64,000 bases of DNA from Bordetella genomosp. 10 (lineage in GTDB: Bacteria > Pseudomonadota > Gammaproteobacteria > Burkholderiales > Burkholderiaceae_B). Of the stretch, positions 33,834 through 43,647 are shown piece by piece (position 1 is the first letter of the stretch; every line of letters begins with the position of its first letter). The notes beneath the pieces are model-generated. The model was not told the DNA's origin and ran no database searches. It saw only the letters and a program-made list of their open reading frames with translations. The stretch spans positions 1,674,001-1,738,000 of the forward strand of contig NZ_NEVM01000005.1 in the NCBI RefSeq assembly GCF_002261225.1, in the 5' to 3' direction. Made by a program: the position numbers and the translations under genes.

Positions 33834-35248
33834 TGGCCCGGACCTGGATTTCCCGTTGCGGCATGGCCCTGTGGCTGGGGCTGACGGCAAGCGCGCCCGC
33901 ATGGGCGGCGGACGACGACGCCACGCTGGTCGCGCGCGGCCGCGACCTGGCCATCGCCGCCGACTGCATGGCCTGTCACACCGCCAAGGGCGGCAAGCCC
34001 TACGCGGGCGGCTACGCCATCGAAAGCCCGCTCGGCACGATCTACAGCAGCAACATCACGCCGTCGACGAAGACGGGCATCGGCAACTATTCCGAGCAGG
34101 ACTTCGCCCGGGCGCTGCGCGAAGGCGTGCGCAAGGACGGCGCGCATCTCTACCCGGCCATGCCCTATACCTCGTACACGCAGCTCAGCGACGAGGACGT
34201 CAAGGCGCTTTACACCTACTTCATGAAGGGCGTGCAGCCGGTGGAGCAGCCCACGCCGGTCACCCAACTGCCGTTCCCGTTCAACATCCGCCTTTCCATG
34301 ATGGGCTGGAACATGCTGTTCCTGGACAACAAGCGCTTCGTCCCCGACGCGTCCAAGAGCCAGGAGATCAACCGCGGCGCCTATCTAGCCAACGCCCTGG
34401 CGCACTGCGGCAGTTGCCACACGCCGCGCAACGTGCTCATGGCCGAGGACGTCGGCCGCGCGCTGGGCGGCGGCCGCGTGGGCCCCTGGTACGCGCCCAA
34501 CATCAGTTCCGATCCGGTCGCCGGCATCGGCGGCTGGACCGACGCCGAACTGGTGCAGTACCTGCGCACCGGCCACACGGCGGGCAAGGGCCAGGCCGGC
34601 GGTCCCATGGCCGAAGCCGTCGAGAACAGCTTCCAGCACATGTCCGAGAGCGATCTGCACGCCATCGTGGCCTACCTGAGAAGCACCCCCGCGGTGCCCG
34701 CGGCCGCCTCGGGCGCGGGGGCGGCCTCCTACGCGCAGGGCCAGGCCGCCAGCAGCGAAGCCGAGCGGCGCGGCGTCGACAGGCAGACGGCGAACCAGAC
34801 CCTGAAGTCGGGCGCGGCGCTCTACAGCGGCTATTGTGCCAGTTGCCACCAGGCCAGCGGCGCGGGCAGCGGCAACCAGGCCTATCCCTCGCTATTCCAC
34901 AACAGCGCCACGGGCGGCGAGACGGCGATCAACCTGCTGGCCACCATCGTCTTCGGCATCGACCGCGAGGCCGGCGGCGAGCACGTGCTGATGCCCAGCT
35001 TCGGCCAGGGATCCTACGTCAACCCGCTGACCGACGAGGAAATCGCCTCGATCGCCAACTACGTGCTGGCGAACTACGGCAACGCCAAGCTGACGGTGAC
35101 GCCCGCCGACGTGCGGGAAGTGCGCACGGGCGGCCCGACGCCTCCACTGGCCAAGGCGCGCCCCTTCCTGGTGCCGGGCGGCGCGGTCGCCGTCCTGGCG
35201 ATCCTGCTGCTGGTCATTCTGGCCGTGCGCCGCTACCGGCGCCGCTGA
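33830..35248 (+). CDS. Triheme membrane-bound cytochrome c subunit of the dehydrogenase
   Basis: A 472-residue protein with a signal peptide (to about ...APAWAA). Three heme c motifs are CMACH (46-50), CGSCH (193-197) and CASCH (336-340), and a C-terminal membrane anchor follows (about 447-465) before RRYRRR. It accepts electrons from the GMC subunit and feeds ubiquinone in the inner membrane. ATG 33830 overlaps the GMC stop (ATGA); a second ATG follows at once. Together with the two preceding genes it gives the complete three-subunit enzyme. Confidence 0.9.
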   Translation: MMARTWISRCGMALWLGLTASAPAWAADDDATLVARGRDLAIAADCMACHTAKGGKPYAGGYAIESPLGTIYSSNITPSTKTGIGNYSEQDFARALREGVRKDGAHLYPAMPYTSYTQLSDEDVKALYTYFMKGVQPVEQPTPVTQLPFPFNIRLSMMGWNMLFLDNKRFVPDASKSQEINRGAYLANALAHCGSCHTPRNVLMAEDVGRALGGGRVGPWYAPNISSDPVAGIGGWTDAELVQYLRTGHTAGKGQAGGPMAEAVENSFQHMSESDLHAIVAYLRSTPAVPAAASGAGAASYAQGQAASSEAERRGVDRQTANQTLKSGAALYSGYCASCHQASGAGSGNQAYPSLFHNSATGGETAINLLATIVFGIDREAGGEHVLMPSFGQGSYVNPLTDEEIASIANYVLANYGNAKLTVTPADVREVRTGGPTPPLAKARPFLVPGGAVAVLAILLLVILAVRRYRRR

Positions 35249-35272
35249 AACGGAGCCGGCGCGGTCGCCGGC

Positions 35273-36241
35273 TTATTCGGCCCGCGCGCCCGACTCGCGG
35301 GCCACCTTGCTCCACTTGGCGACCTCGGCGATGACGAAGGCCTTGAGTTCGGCGACCGTCATGGGGGTGGGTTCGGCGCCGGTGGGCGAGATCTTGTCGC
35401 GGAAGGCGGGGTCGGCGAGGATTTCTCCCACCTCCCGGTTCAGGCGCGCCACGATGTCCTGCGGCGTGTGGGCCGGGGCGAACAAGGCGAACCATACCGT
35501 CTGCTCCAGGTCGACGCCGGACTCGATCATGGTGGGAACGTCCGGCAGGATCCTGGAGCGATTGCGCGTGGTGACGGCCAGCGGCCGCAGCTTGCCCGCG
35601 CGCACCAGCGACATGGCGGGCGGCAGGTTGCTGATCATCATGCTCACGCGCTGCGCGGCCACGTCGCCCAGCGCCTGCGGCACGTCCTTGTAGGGCACGT
35701 GGCGCATCTTCAGCCCGGTCAGCAGGTTCAGGTACTCGCCCGCGAGATGCGAGGAACTGCCGTTGCCGCCGGAGGCGAAGGTGACCTGCTCGCCATGCTG
35801 GCGGGCGTAGTCGAGGAATTCCTTGAGGCTGTGCACCGGCAACGCCGCCGAGACCGTCATCAGGCTCGGCGTCACCGCCACCATGGCCACGGGCTCGAAA
35901 TCCTTGACCGGGTCGTAGGGCAGCTTGGGATAGACGCTCACGTTCATCGCGTGCGAACCGATATTGCCCATGACCAGCGTGTAGCCGTCCGGCGCGGACT
36001 TGGCCACCCAGTCCGAACCGAGCGAACCGCCCGCCCCCGGCTTGTTCTCCACGATCACCGACTGGCCCAGGCGCTTGTTGAGTTCGGACGCCACCAGGCG
36101 GCTCAGGATGTCGGGCGCGGATCCCGCGGCCGACGGCACGATGAGACGTATCGGCTTGCTCGGCCAGGCCTGGGCAAAGGCCGTGGAGACAGTGAGCGCG
36201 GCGATCGCCAACGCGCCCGCCAGGAATTTGATCGGCTTCAT
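35273..36241 (-). CDS. TctC/Bug-family periplasmic binding protein
   Basis: A 322-residue protein with signal peptide MKPIKFLAGALAIAALTVSTAFA. The family landmarks are YPSKPIR-like AWPSKPIRLIVPSAAGS, the ENKPGAGGSLGSDWVAKSAPDGYTLVMG loop and VPYKDVPQALGDV. Bug proteins bind carboxylated small molecules. No TctAB permease is nearby. It lies 26 bp downstream of another Bug gene and convergent with the dehydrogenase operon. The link to tetronate catabolism is inferred from the shared GntR operator. Confidence 0.88.
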   Translation of the reverse strand: MKPIKFLAGALAIAALTVSTAFAQAWPSKPIRLIVPSAAGSAPDILSRLVASELNKRLGQSVIVENKPGAGGSLGSDWVAKSAPDGYTLVMGNIGSHAMNVSVYPKLPYDPVKDFEPVAMVAVTPSLMTVSAALPVHSLKEFLDYARQHGEQVTFASGGNGSSSHLAGEYLNLLTGLKMRHVPYKDVPQALGDVAAQRVSMMISNLPPAMSLVRAGKLRPLAVTTRNRSRILPDVPTMIESGVDLEQTVWFALFAPAHTPQDIVARLNREVGEILADPAFRDKISPTGAEPTPMTVAELKAFVIAEVAKWSKVARESGARAE

Positions 36242-36267
36242 GACATGTCTTCCCATCGATCGGTGTA

Positions 36268-37233
36268 TCAGTCCAGGACGATGCCGGCCGCGCTCGCCAG
36301 CTCGCGCCAGCGCGCCGCGTCCGCGGTCCAGAATTCGCGCAGGGGGTCCTGCTGGAGCAGATAGGGCTCCGCGCCCTGGTCGCGCATGGCCGTCACGATT
36401 TCCGGCGCCGCGGCCAGTTCGGCCAGCGCCGGGCGCAGCTTTTCGAGCACGGCGGCCGGCAGGTGCGCGGGCGCGGCGATGCCAAACCAGGCCGTCACGT
36501 CGAACCCCGGCACGCCGGCCTCGATCATCGTCGGCACGTCGGGCAACACGGCGGAGCGTTCGCGCGCCGTCACGGCCAGCGCGCGTATCGTGCCGGCGCG
36601 GATATGGCTCAGCGCCGACGGCAGGTTGTCGAACATCACGTCCACTTCGCCCGCCAGCAGGGCCGTCATCGCCCCCGCCGCGCCGCGGTAGGGCACGTGG
36701 GTGATCTGTACCCCGCTGATGCGCTTGTAGAGCTCCATGCACAAATGCAGCGACGTGCCGTTGCCGTTCGACCCGTAGTTCATCCGGCCGGGCTCGGCGC
36801 GCGCGGCCTGGCTGAGCTCGGCCACCGTATGGATAGGGCTGCGCGCGTTGACCAGCATCACGTTCTGCACCCGGCCCAGCATGGACACGGGCTCGATCTG
36901 CGCCAGTTGGTAAGGCAGCGATTTGTAGATGGCGGGGCTGATGGTCAGCGGCGGCGAGGCCATCAGCAGGGTGTAGCCGTCGGCCGCCGCGCGTGCCGCC
37001 TCCCCGGCGCCGAGATTGCCGCCCGCGCCCGGCCGGTTGTCGATGATGATGGGCTGCCCCAGGCTCTGCGCCAGCTTGGGGCCCAGCAGCCGCGCCATCC
37101 GGTCGATCAATCCGCCCGGCGGAAAGGGCACGATCAGCCGGATCGGCCGGGCCGGCCATTCCTGGCCGCCGGCCCGCGCCCGCGCGGCAACGCAAGCCAG
37201 CAGGCTCGCCCCGATGAATTCCCGTCTCAACAC
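36268..37233 (-). CDS. TctC/Bug-family periplasmic binding protein, divergent from the GntR gene
   Basis: A 321-residue Bug protein. The leader is MLRREFIGASLLACVAARARA and the ligand loops are RLIVPFPPGGLIDRMARLL and DNRPGAGGNLGAGEAARAAADGYTLLM. The GTG at 37233 is preferred: GAGGAG lies eight bases upstream, and the leader then has the expected length. It is transcribed away from the regulator, with a strong operator between. Substrate probably a C4 acid sugar or related acid, by context. Confidence 0.86.
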   Translation of the reverse strand: MLRREFIGASLLACVAARARAGGQEWPARPIRLIVPFPPGGLIDRMARLLGPKLAQSLGQPIIIDNRPGAGGNLGAGEAARAAADGYTLLMASPPLTISPAIYKSLPYQLAQIEPVSMLGRVQNVMLVNARSPIHTVAELSQAARAEPGRMNYGSNGNGTSLHLCMELYKRISGVQITHVPYRGAAGAMTALLAGEVDVMFDNLPSALSHIRAGTIRALAVTARERSAVLPDVPTMIEAGVPGFDVTAWFGIAAPAHLPAAVLEKLRPALAELAAAPEIVTAMRDQGAEPYLLQQDPLREFWTADAARWRELASAAGIVLD

Positions 37234-37267
37234 GTCCTTGTCTCCTCGTCCTGGTTTTAATTTTTCT

Positions 37268-37291
37268 TCATATGATATTGTCATCATATGA
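37268..37291. promoter_or_regulatory. GntR operator 1, upstream of the Bug gene
   Basis: TCATATGA occurs twice (37268-37275 and 37284-37291), separated by 8 bp. The core TATTGTCATCATA (37276-37288) is the exact reverse complement of the core at 38264-38276 before ltnD. FadR-group GntR regulators bind short dyads of this kind. Assignment to the adjacent GntR protein is inference. Confidence 0.6.
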
Positions 37292-37449
37292 ATTTTCCGG
37301 GCGGCCATGGGCCAGGGTTTTCCCTTGGGTGAGGGGTGCAGGCGGGATCAGTCGCCCCGGCGGGATGCGCTTCCCCACGAATGCCGCGCCACATTCTGAG
37401 ACAATGCCGGGTATCCCAGGGCCATGCGCGCCGCCAGAATTCCACCGCG

Positions 37450-38214
37450 ATGATCTCCTTCTCCGCCGTACAACCCGGCCTCAAGCTTGCCGATCGGGTC
37501 GCCCAGCAACTCGAGGCGGAAATCCGTGCCGGGCATTTCAAGCCCGGCGCCAAGCTGCCGACGGAAGCCGTGCTGGTGCAGCAACTAGCCGTCAGCCGCA
37601 CCGTGGTGCGCGAAGCCCTGTCGCGCCTGAAGTCGCGCAACCTCATCGAATCGCGGCAAGGCAGCGGCGTCTATGTAAGGCCGGCGAGCGTGGAGCCGCT
37701 GAACTTCGACGACCTGCCCTCGGCCAGCCGGGATGCGGTGATCCAGATCGTGGAGGTGCGCCGCGCGCTGGAATCCGAGGTCGCCGAACTGGCCGCGCTG
37801 CGGCGCAGCGACGAAGACCTGCGCCGCATCCGCCAGGCCGTCGACGATCTGGCCCAGGCGGTGCGCGAGGGCCGCGACGGCGTCGAGGAAGACGTCGCCT
37901 TCCACCGCGCCATCGGCCAGGCGGCGGGCAATCCCTTTCTCATCAGCACGCTGGACTACCTGGCGCAGTTCCTGCGCAGCGCAACGCGGGTGACGCGGGC
38001 CAACGAGGCGCGGCGCGCCGATTTCGCCCAGGCCGTCACCGAGGAACACGACCGCGTCGTCCAGGCGATCGCGGCGGGCGACGCCAAGGCCGCGCGCCAG
38101 GCTGCCGCCGACCACATGAACAACGCGATCGTCCGCATCCAGCAGGCGGATGCCGGCTTCTGGCGGCAGGACGGCGAGCGCCTGGCCCAGGCCATCCTCC
38201 CGCCGACGCCTTGA
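37450..38214 (+). CDS. GntR-family (FadR group) regulator of the tetronate operon
   Basis: A 254-residue regulator. The winged helix is at residues 10-75 (LADRVAQQLEAEIRAGHFKPGAKLPTEA, then QQLAVSRTVVREAL). An FCD effector domain follows (about 100-240) with the metal-binding D/H pattern in VEEDVAFHRAIGQAAGNPF, EEHDRVVQAI and AADHMNNAI. The ATG at 37450 begins the conserved domain. The 147-bp gap to ltnD and the 216-bp gap to the Bug gene both carry the same operator core. Confidence 0.88.
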   Translation: MISFSAVQPGLKLADRVAQQLEAEIRAGHFKPGAKLPTEAVLVQQLAVSRTVVREALSRLKSRNLIESRQGSGVYVRPASVEPLNFDDLPSASRDAVIQIVEVRRALESEVAELAALRRSDEDLRRIRQAVDDLAQAVREGRDGVEEDVAFHRAIGQAAGNPFLISTLDYLAQFLRSATRVTRANEARRADFAQAVTEEHDRVVQAIAAGDAKAARQAAADHMNNAIVRIQQADAGFWRQDGERLAQAILPPTP

Positions 38215-38259
38215 CGCCCGCCCTTATCAGGGTTTACCCGGTTCCCTTGTCTCGTTAAA

Positions 38260-38280
38260 TTTGTATGATGACAATACAAA
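38260..38280. promoter_or_regulatory. GntR operator 2, upstream of ltnD
   Basis: TTTGTAT-GATGACA-ATACAAA is a 7-7-7 inverted repeat. It contains the core TATGATGACAATA (38264-38276), identical on the other strand to the core upstream of the Bug gene. It lies 82 bp before the ltnD ATG. Confidence 0.65.
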
Positions 38281-38361
38281 ATTGACGAATAATAGCGAGA
38301 CATCCGCCGGGCCGCCCCCGGCGTTCTTCATCGGCTTGAACCTCGGATTGGAACTTCCCTC

Positions 38362-39285
38362 ATGACCAGCAAAAACGTCGGTGTGATCGGCCTGGGCGCC
38401 ATGGGCCTGGGCATCGCCAAAACCCTGCGCGAGAACGGCTACACCGTGCACGCCTGCGACGCGCGCCCCGGCGCCGCGGACGCATTCGCCCGCGACGGCG
38501 GCGTGGCCTGCGCCACGCCGGCCGACGTGGCCGCGGCCGTGGACGTGGTGGTGTCGGTGGTGGTCAACGCCGCCCAGACCGAAGCCGTCCTGTTCGGCGA
38601 GCACGGCGCCGCCGCCGCGATGCGTCCCGGCAGCACCTTCGTCATGTGCTCCACCGTCGACCCCAACTGGTCCATCGCGCTCGAGGCGCGTTTGGCGGAA
38701 CAAGGAGTGCTGTATGTGGACGGCCCGATCTCCGGCGGCGCCGCCAAGGCCGCCAGCGGCCAGATGACGATGATGACCGCGGCCACGCCCGCCGCCTATG
38801 CCGCCGCCGGCGCCGTGCTCGACGCCATGGCGGGCAAGGTCTACCGCCTGGGCGACCGCGCGGGCGCGGGCAGCAAGGTCAAGATCATCAACCAGTTGCT
38901 GGCCGGCGTGCACATCGCCGCCGCCGCCGAAGCCATGGCCCTGGGCCTGCGCGAAGGCGTGGACGCCGCCGCGCTCTACGAAGTCATCACCCACAGCGCG
39001 GGCAATAGCTGGATGTTCGAGAACCGCATGGCCCACGTGCTGGCCGGCGACTACACGCCGCTGTCGGCCGTGGACATTTTCGTGAAGGACCTGGGCCTGG
39101 TGCTCGACACCGCGCGCGCCAGCAAATTTCCCTTGCCACTGGCCGCCACCGCGCACCAGATGTTCATGCAGGCCTCCACCGCCGGCCATGCCAAGGAGGA
39201 CGACAGCGCCGTGATCAAGATCTTCCCCGGCATCACGCTGCCGCGCGCGGCCAATGACGACGATGGGCAGGGAGGCCGGGCATGA
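38362..39285 (+). CDS. ltnD: L-threonate dehydrogenase (LtnD), beta-hydroxyacid dehydrogenase family
   Basis: A 307-residue protein. The Rossmann motif is GLGAMGLGIAKTL (about 10-22). The substrate motif DGPISGGAAKAASGQ and the catalytic Lys region GSKVKIINQLLAG are present. In the known pathway LtnD oxidises L-threonate to 2-oxo-tetronate. It is the first gene of a four-gene operon and overlaps otnK by 4 bp. Specificity is inferred from the complete gene set. Confidence 0.87.
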   Translation: MTSKNVGVIGLGAMGLGIAKTLRENGYTVHACDARPGAADAFARDGGVACATPADVAAAVDVVVSVVVNAAQTEAVLFGEHGAAAAMRPGSTFVMCSTVDPNWSIALEARLAEQGVLYVDGPISGGAAKAASGQMTMMTAATPAAYAAAGAVLDAMAGKVYRLGDRAGAGSKVKIINQLLAGVHIAAAAEAMALGLREGVDAAALYEVITHSAGNSWMFENRMAHVLAGDYTPLSAVDIFVKDLGLVLDTARASKFPLPLAATAHQMFMQASTAGHAKEDDSAVIKIFPGITLPRAANDDDGQGGRA

Positions 39286-40556
39286 ACGGAGCGATCAAGC
39301 TCGGCTGCATCGCCGACGACTTCACCGGCGCGACGGACCTCGCCAACAACCTTGTGCGCGCCGGCATGCGCGTGGTGCAGACCATCGGCGTGCCCGGTCA
39401 TCCGCTCGATACCGAGGTAGACGCCGTCGTGGTCGCGCTGAAGTCGCGCACCATCGCCGCCGACGACGCCGTGTCCCAGTCGCTGCAAGCGCTGCGATGG
39501 CTGCAATCGCAGGGCGCGCAACAGATCTACTTCAAGTACTGCTCCACCTTCGACAGCACCGCCGCCGGCAATATCGGCCCCGTGACCGAAGCGCTGATGG
39601 CCGCGCTGGATTGCGACTTCACCATCGCCACGCCCGCCTTCCCCGACAACAAGCGCACCGTCTTCAAGGGCTACCTGTTCGTCGGCGACGTGCTGCTGAA
39701 CGAAAGCGGCATGCAGAACCACCCGCTCACGCCTATGACCGATCCCAACCTGGTGCGCGTGCTGCAAGCGCAGACGCGCGGCAAGGTCGGGCTGATCGAC
39801 CACGCGGCGGTGGCGCTCGGCGAGGCGGCCATCCGCGCGCGCATCGCCGCGCTCAAGGCGGAAGGCGTGAGCATCGCCATCGTCGATGCCGTTTCCAACG
39901 ACGACCTGCTGCGCCTGGGTCCGGCGCTGGCCGACATGCCGCTGGTCACCGCCGGCTCGGGGGTGGCGATCGCGCTGCCCGCCAATTTCGGCCTGCGGCC
40001 CACCAGCCGGGCCGCCGCCCTGCCCGCCCCCGAGGGCCTGCGGGCCGTCGTCTCCGGCAGTTGCTCCAGGGCCACCAATGCGCAGGTCGCGCACTTCATC
40101 GCGGCGGGCCGCCCGGCGCTGGCCATCGATCCGCTGCGCATCGCCGCCGGCGAGGACGTGCGCGGACAGGCGCTGGCCTGGGCCAGGGACAAGCTGGCCG
40201 GCGGTCCGGTGCTGATCTACTCCACCGCCGATCCGGCCGCCGTCAAGGCCATCCAGGGCCGCCTGGGCGTGGAGCAGGCCGGCGCGATGGTGGAGCAGAC
40301 CATCGCCGGCATCGCGCGCGGCCTGGTCGAACTGGGCGTGCGCCAACTGGTGGTGGCCGGCGGCGAGACCTCGGGCGCCTGCGTGCAGGCGCTGCAGATC
40401 GAACAGTTGCGCATCGGCGGCCAGATCGACCCCGGCGTGCCGTGGTGCCATGCGGCCTCGCCCGCGGCCCCGCAAGGCTTGCACATTACGCTGAAGTCCG
40501 GCAACTTCGGCACCGAGGACTTCTTCACCAAGGCATTTTCCGCCCTCCAGCCATGA
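39282..40556 (+). CDS. otnK: 3-oxo-tetronate kinase (OtnK), DUF1537 family
   Basis: A 424-residue four-carbon acid-sugar kinase. The N-terminal domain starts with [19 protein letters not shown] and has the [18 protein letters not shown] segment. The C-terminal nucleotide domain carries [14 protein letters not shown] and the end [11 protein letters not shown]. It phosphorylates 3-oxo-tetronate at O4 with ATP. It overlaps both neighbours by ATGA, consistent with a tightly coupled operon. Confidence 0.9.
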   Translation: MNGAIKLGCIADDFTGATDLANNLVRAGMRVVQTIGVPGHPLDTEVDAVVVALKSRTIAADDAVSQSLQALRWLQSQGAQQIYFKYCSTFDSTAAGNIGPVTEALMAALDCDFTIATPAFPDNKRTVFKGYLFVGDVLLNESGMQNHPLTPMTDPNLVRVLQAQTRGKVGLIDHAAVALGEAAIRARIAALKAEGVSIAIVDAVSNDDLLRLGPALADMPLVTAGSGVAIALPANFGLRPTSRAAALPAPEGLRAVVSGSCSRATNAQVAHFIAAGRPALAIDPLRIAAGEDVRGQALAWARDKLAGGPVLIYSTADPAAVKAIQGRLGVEQAGAMVEQTIAGIARGLVELGVRQLVVAGGETSGACVQALQIEQLRIGGQIDPGVPWCHAASPAAPQGLHITLKSGNFGTEDFFTKAFSALQP

Positions 40557-41245
40557 GCGACTTCCTGACCGAAACCGAGGCCCGCGCCGAAATCTGCCGC
40601 GTAGGCCGCTCGCTGTTCGAACGCGGCTACGTGCATGCCACGGCGGGCAACGTCAGCGTGCGCCTGGCCGACGGCTACCTGATCACGCCCACCGACGCCT
40701 GCCTGGGCGCGCTGGCGCCCGAACGCCTCGCCAGGCTGGACGCGCAGGGCCAGCAGGTGAGCGGCGAACGCGCCAGCAAGACGATCGCGCTGCACCGCCG
40801 CATCTACGAGGCCAGCGCCGCCACCGGCGCGCCGGCGCGCTGCGTGATCCACACGCACAGCACGCATCTGGTCGCCTGCTCGCTGCGGGCCGATCCGGCG
40901 CGCGAAGAATTGCTGCCGCCGCTCACGCCCTATTTCGTGATGAAGGTCGGCCGCGTGCCCCACATCGCCTACCATCGCCCCGGCGCGCCCGAGGCGGCCG
41001 AGGCCGTGGCCGAGGCCATCGCCCGCCATGCCGCGGCCGGCCATCCCATCCGCGCCGTGATGCTGGCGCGCCTGGGGCCCAACGTCTGGCACGAATCGCC
41101 GGCCGCGGCCATGGCCACGCTGGAGGAACTGGAAGAAACCGCCCGCCTCTGGATGCTGTGCGGCCAGGGCCTCCAGGCGCCGGCCGCCCCGCTCACCGAA
41201 GCGCAGATCGACGAACTGCGCCGCGCCTTCAACGCTTCCTGGTAA
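40553..41245 (+). CDS. otnC: 3-oxo-tetronate 4-phosphate decarboxylase (OtnC), class II aldolase family
   Basis: A 230-residue aldolase/adducin-fold protein. It has [25 protein letters not shown], the Lys of ASKTIALH, the zinc-site HTHSTH and [13 protein letters not shown]. It converts 3-oxo-tetronate 4-phosphate to dihydroxyacetone phosphate and CO2. The ATG at 40553 overlaps the otnK stop. Confidence 0.9.
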   Translation: MSDFLTETEARAEICRVGRSLFERGYVHATAGNVSVRLADGYLITPTDACLGALAPERLARLDAQGQQVSGERASKTIALHRRIYEASAATGAPARCVIHTHSTHLVACSLRADPAREELLPPLTPYFVMKVGRVPHIAYHRPGAPEAAEAVAEAIARHAAAGHPIRAVMLARLGPNVWHESPAAAMATLEELEETARLWMLCGQGLQAPAAPLTEAQIDELRRAFNASW

Positions 41246-41259
41246 GGATGGATCCCCCC

Positions 41260-42057
41260 ATGCCCCGCTTTGCCGCCAACCTGTCCATGCTCTACAACGA
41301 CGTGGACTTCCTCGACCGCTTCGCCGCCGCCTCGCGCGACGGCTTCCAGGCCGTCGAGTTTCTTTTCCCCTATGCCTACGAGCCGCGCGAACTGGCCGCG
41401 CGGCTCCGCGACCACAAGCTGCGGCAGGTGCTGTTCAATGCCCCGCCGGGCGACTGGGAGGGAGGCGAGCGCGGTCTCGCCTGCCTGCCCGGGCGCGAGG
41501 CCGAATTCCGCGCCGGCATCGAGCGCGCCATCGCCTATGCCCAGGCGCTGGACTGCCCCCGCATCCACGTCATGGCCGGGCTGATGCCCCACGAGGCGGA
41601 GCCGGCGGCCCTGCGCGCCACCTACGTCGACAACGTACGCCACGCCGCGCGCGAGGCCGCGCCGCACGGCATACAGATCCTGCTGGAGCCCATCAACGGG
41701 CGCGACATGCCCGGCTTCTTCCTGAGCCGCCAGGACCAGGCCCATGCGCTGATCGCCGAGATCGGCGCGCCCAACGTCAAGGTGCAGATGGATCTCTATC
41801 ACTGCCAGATCGTCGAAGGCGACCTGGCGATGAAGATCCGCCAGCACCTGCCCACCGGCAACGTCGGCCACTTCCAGATCGCCGGCGTGCCGGAACGCCA
41901 CGAACCCGACGTGGGTGAAATCAACTATCCCTACCTGTTCCGCCTGCTCGACGAGTTGGGCTATGACGGCTGGATAGGCTGCGAATACCGGCCCGCGCGC
42001 GGCGCCGCGCCGCACGCCACGCGGGACGGGCTGGGCTGGCTGCAACCCTGGCTGTAG
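41260..42057 (+). CDS. otnI: 2-oxo-tetronate isomerase (OtnI), hydroxypyruvate-isomerase family
   Basis: A 265-residue TIM-barrel isomerase of the Hyi family. It starts [20 protein letters not shown] and has [44 protein letters not shown] and IGCEYRP. It interconverts 2- and 3-oxo-tetronate, completing conversion of threonate to dihydroxyacetone phosphate with LtnD, OtnK and OtnC. ATG 41260 has GGATGG eight bases upstream; ATG 41248 is an alternative. Confidence 0.9.
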   Translation: MPRFAANLSMLYNDVDFLDRFAAASRDGFQAVEFLFPYAYEPRELAARLRDHKLRQVLFNAPPGDWEGGERGLACLPGREAEFRAGIERAIAYAQALDCPRIHVMAGLMPHEAEPAALRATYVDNVRHAAREAAPHGIQILLEPINGRDMPGFFLSRQDQAHALIAEIGAPNVKVQMDLYHCQIVEGDLAMKIRQHLPTGNVGHFQIAGVPERHEPDVGEINYPYLFRLLDELGYDGWIGCEYRPARGAAPHATRDGLGWLQPWL

Positions 42058-42200
42058 GCGACGGGGCGGGTCCCGTCCTGCTATGCTGAGCGCCGGACGC
42101 AAAGCGCGCTGAGCGAAGAGCGCCCAAGCGAAGAAAGGAATGCCGGGCATCGCCCTTGCGAGCGTGACCCGCATCACCGGCACCGAGGGACAGGGACAAT

Positions 42201-43370
42201 ATGGCATTTGCGCCGAAACAGGCATCCGACCATGCCGGCGTGGCACCCGCCACGCCGCGCGCCTACCTTTGCATCTGCGGCCGGCGAGTATTCTTCGGCA
42301 ATACGCAATGCCTTTATTGCAAGGCGCCCTTGGGCTACGTGCCGTCGCGCTGCGGCCTGTATGCCCTGGCGCCCGGCGCCGAACCGGATACCTGGCGGAT
42401 CGCCGAGGACATGGAGGCGACCGGCACGCTCTATCGCCGTTGCGGCAATTTCGATTCGCCGGCGGCGTGCGACTGGCTGATCGAGCCGCAAGACCACCCT
42501 CGCCACCAGTTGTGCAGGGCTTGCCGGCTCAATCGGGTGATTCCCAATCTCTCCAGCGCCGAGAACCGCGAATTGTGGCTCAAGATAGAGAGCGCGAAAC
42601 GCCGCCTGGTTTCCCAGCTCATCGGGCTCGGCCTGCCGGTCGCCTCGAAGGTTTCCGAAGACCCCGAGCACGGGCTTGCGTACGATTTCCTCCGCAGCGA
42701 GCCCGGCAAGCCCCGCGTCATGACCGGCCATGCCAACGGGATCATCACCATCAACCTGGAAGAAGCGGATGACGCCGTGCGCGAGCGCACACGTGTCGAG
42801 ATGGGCGAACCCTATCGCACGCTGCTTGGCCACTTCCGCCACGAAGTCGGACATTATTATTGGGAGAGGCTGGTCAAGGGCACGTCCTATGTGGAGCCGT
42901 ACCGCGCCCTGTTCGGCGACGAGCGGGAAGACTACGCCGCGGCGCTCAAGAAAAACTATGAGGAAGGACCGCCGGCGGACTGGCCCATACGGTTCGTCAG
43001 CGCCTACGCCAGCGTCCATTCCTTCGAGGACTGGGCGGAAACCTGGGCGCATTATCTGCACCTGCGCGATACGCTCGATACGGCCGACAGCTACGGCATC
43101 GGCTTCGCGCCGGATGACGCGGAGGCGCCCTCCTTCGGGACCAGCGACTTGTGGCAGCCCGATGCGCCCAACGGGAAACCCTTCCTGGAAATGCTGGACC
43201 GGTGGATACGGGTCACCAGCGTGATGAATGAAATGTCGCGCGCGATGGGCTTGCCCGACTTCTATCCTTTCGTGCTGCCCCGCGCCGCGGTGGCGAAGCT
43301 GCACTTCATCCATTGCATCGTATCGGAATCGTCCAGCCCGGCGGTGGCGCCTGCATCGCAGCCAGGATGA
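42201..43370 (+). CDS. Putative zinc-ribbon metallopeptidase
   Basis: A 389-residue protein. An N-terminal zinc ribbon has CICG and CLYC pairs, and a second Cys pair is in CRACRLNRVIPNLS. A zincin-like domain follows, with HFRHEVGHYYWERL (HExxH, about residue 214). EDWAETWAHYLH may supply a third ligand. The C-terminal helix ends IHCIVSESSS. This matches the family of putative zinc-binding metallopeptidases of unknown substrate found widely in proteobacteria. It is monocistronic, 143 bp after otnI. Confidence 0.8.
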   Translation: MAFAPKQASDHAGVAPATPRAYLCICGRRVFFGNTQCLYCKAPLGYVPSRCGLYALAPGAEPDTWRIAEDMEATGTLYRRCGNFDSPAACDWLIEPQDHPRHQLCRACRLNRVIPNLSSAENRELWLKIESAKRRLVSQLIGLGLPVASKVSEDPEHGLAYDFLRSEPGKPRVMTGHANGIITINLEEADDAVRERTRVEMGEPYRTLLGHFRHEVGHYYWERLVKGTSYVEPYRALFGDEREDYAAALKKNYEEGPPADWPIRFVSAYASVHSFEDWAETWAHYLHLRDTLDTADSYGIGFAPDDAEAPSFGTSDLWQPDAPNGKPFLEMLDRWIRVTSVMNEMSRAMGLPDFYPFVLPRAAVAKLHFIHCIVSESSSPAVAPASQPG

Positions 43371-43521
43371 TGCGTTGACCCTGCGCTGACGCTGCCCGTC
43401 CCACGCGACCGCACGAGATTTCCATACAGGGCCCGCCGCCGGCGGCGCTGGGCCATGCCTTTCCCCGCCCAAACGACGCATCTGACCGCGCTTCTTTCAG
43501 CCACTTGACAGGTCTCGAAAA

Positions 43522-43563
43522 TTGATGCTGATCAAGGCGCCATCGCGCCGGGCCTCCTAGCAT
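43522..43563 (+). promoter_or_regulatory. FNR/ANR-controlled promoter of the TMAO-reductase operon
   Basis: TTGAT-GCTG-ATCAA (43522-43535) is a perfect FNR consensus dyad. TAGCAT at 43558-43563 is a -10 candidate. A start near 43570 would place the FNR centre at -41.5, the classical class II activator position. The rest of the 277-bp gap (43371-43647) shows nothing else I can name; TorR-type direct repeats were not seen. Confidence 0.78.
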
Positions 43564-43647
43564 CCGTCAATGACCGGTGACCTCAGTAACGCTTGAATGC
43601 CGACCGGCCGCAGTTGAATTCCAACATGGCCCGGGAAAGCAAGCAGC

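Noticed and set aside
31806..33902. 698-codon minus-strand frame opposite the GMC dehydrogenase
   Set aside because: Shadow frame; the GMC and small-subunit motifs lie on the plus strand.
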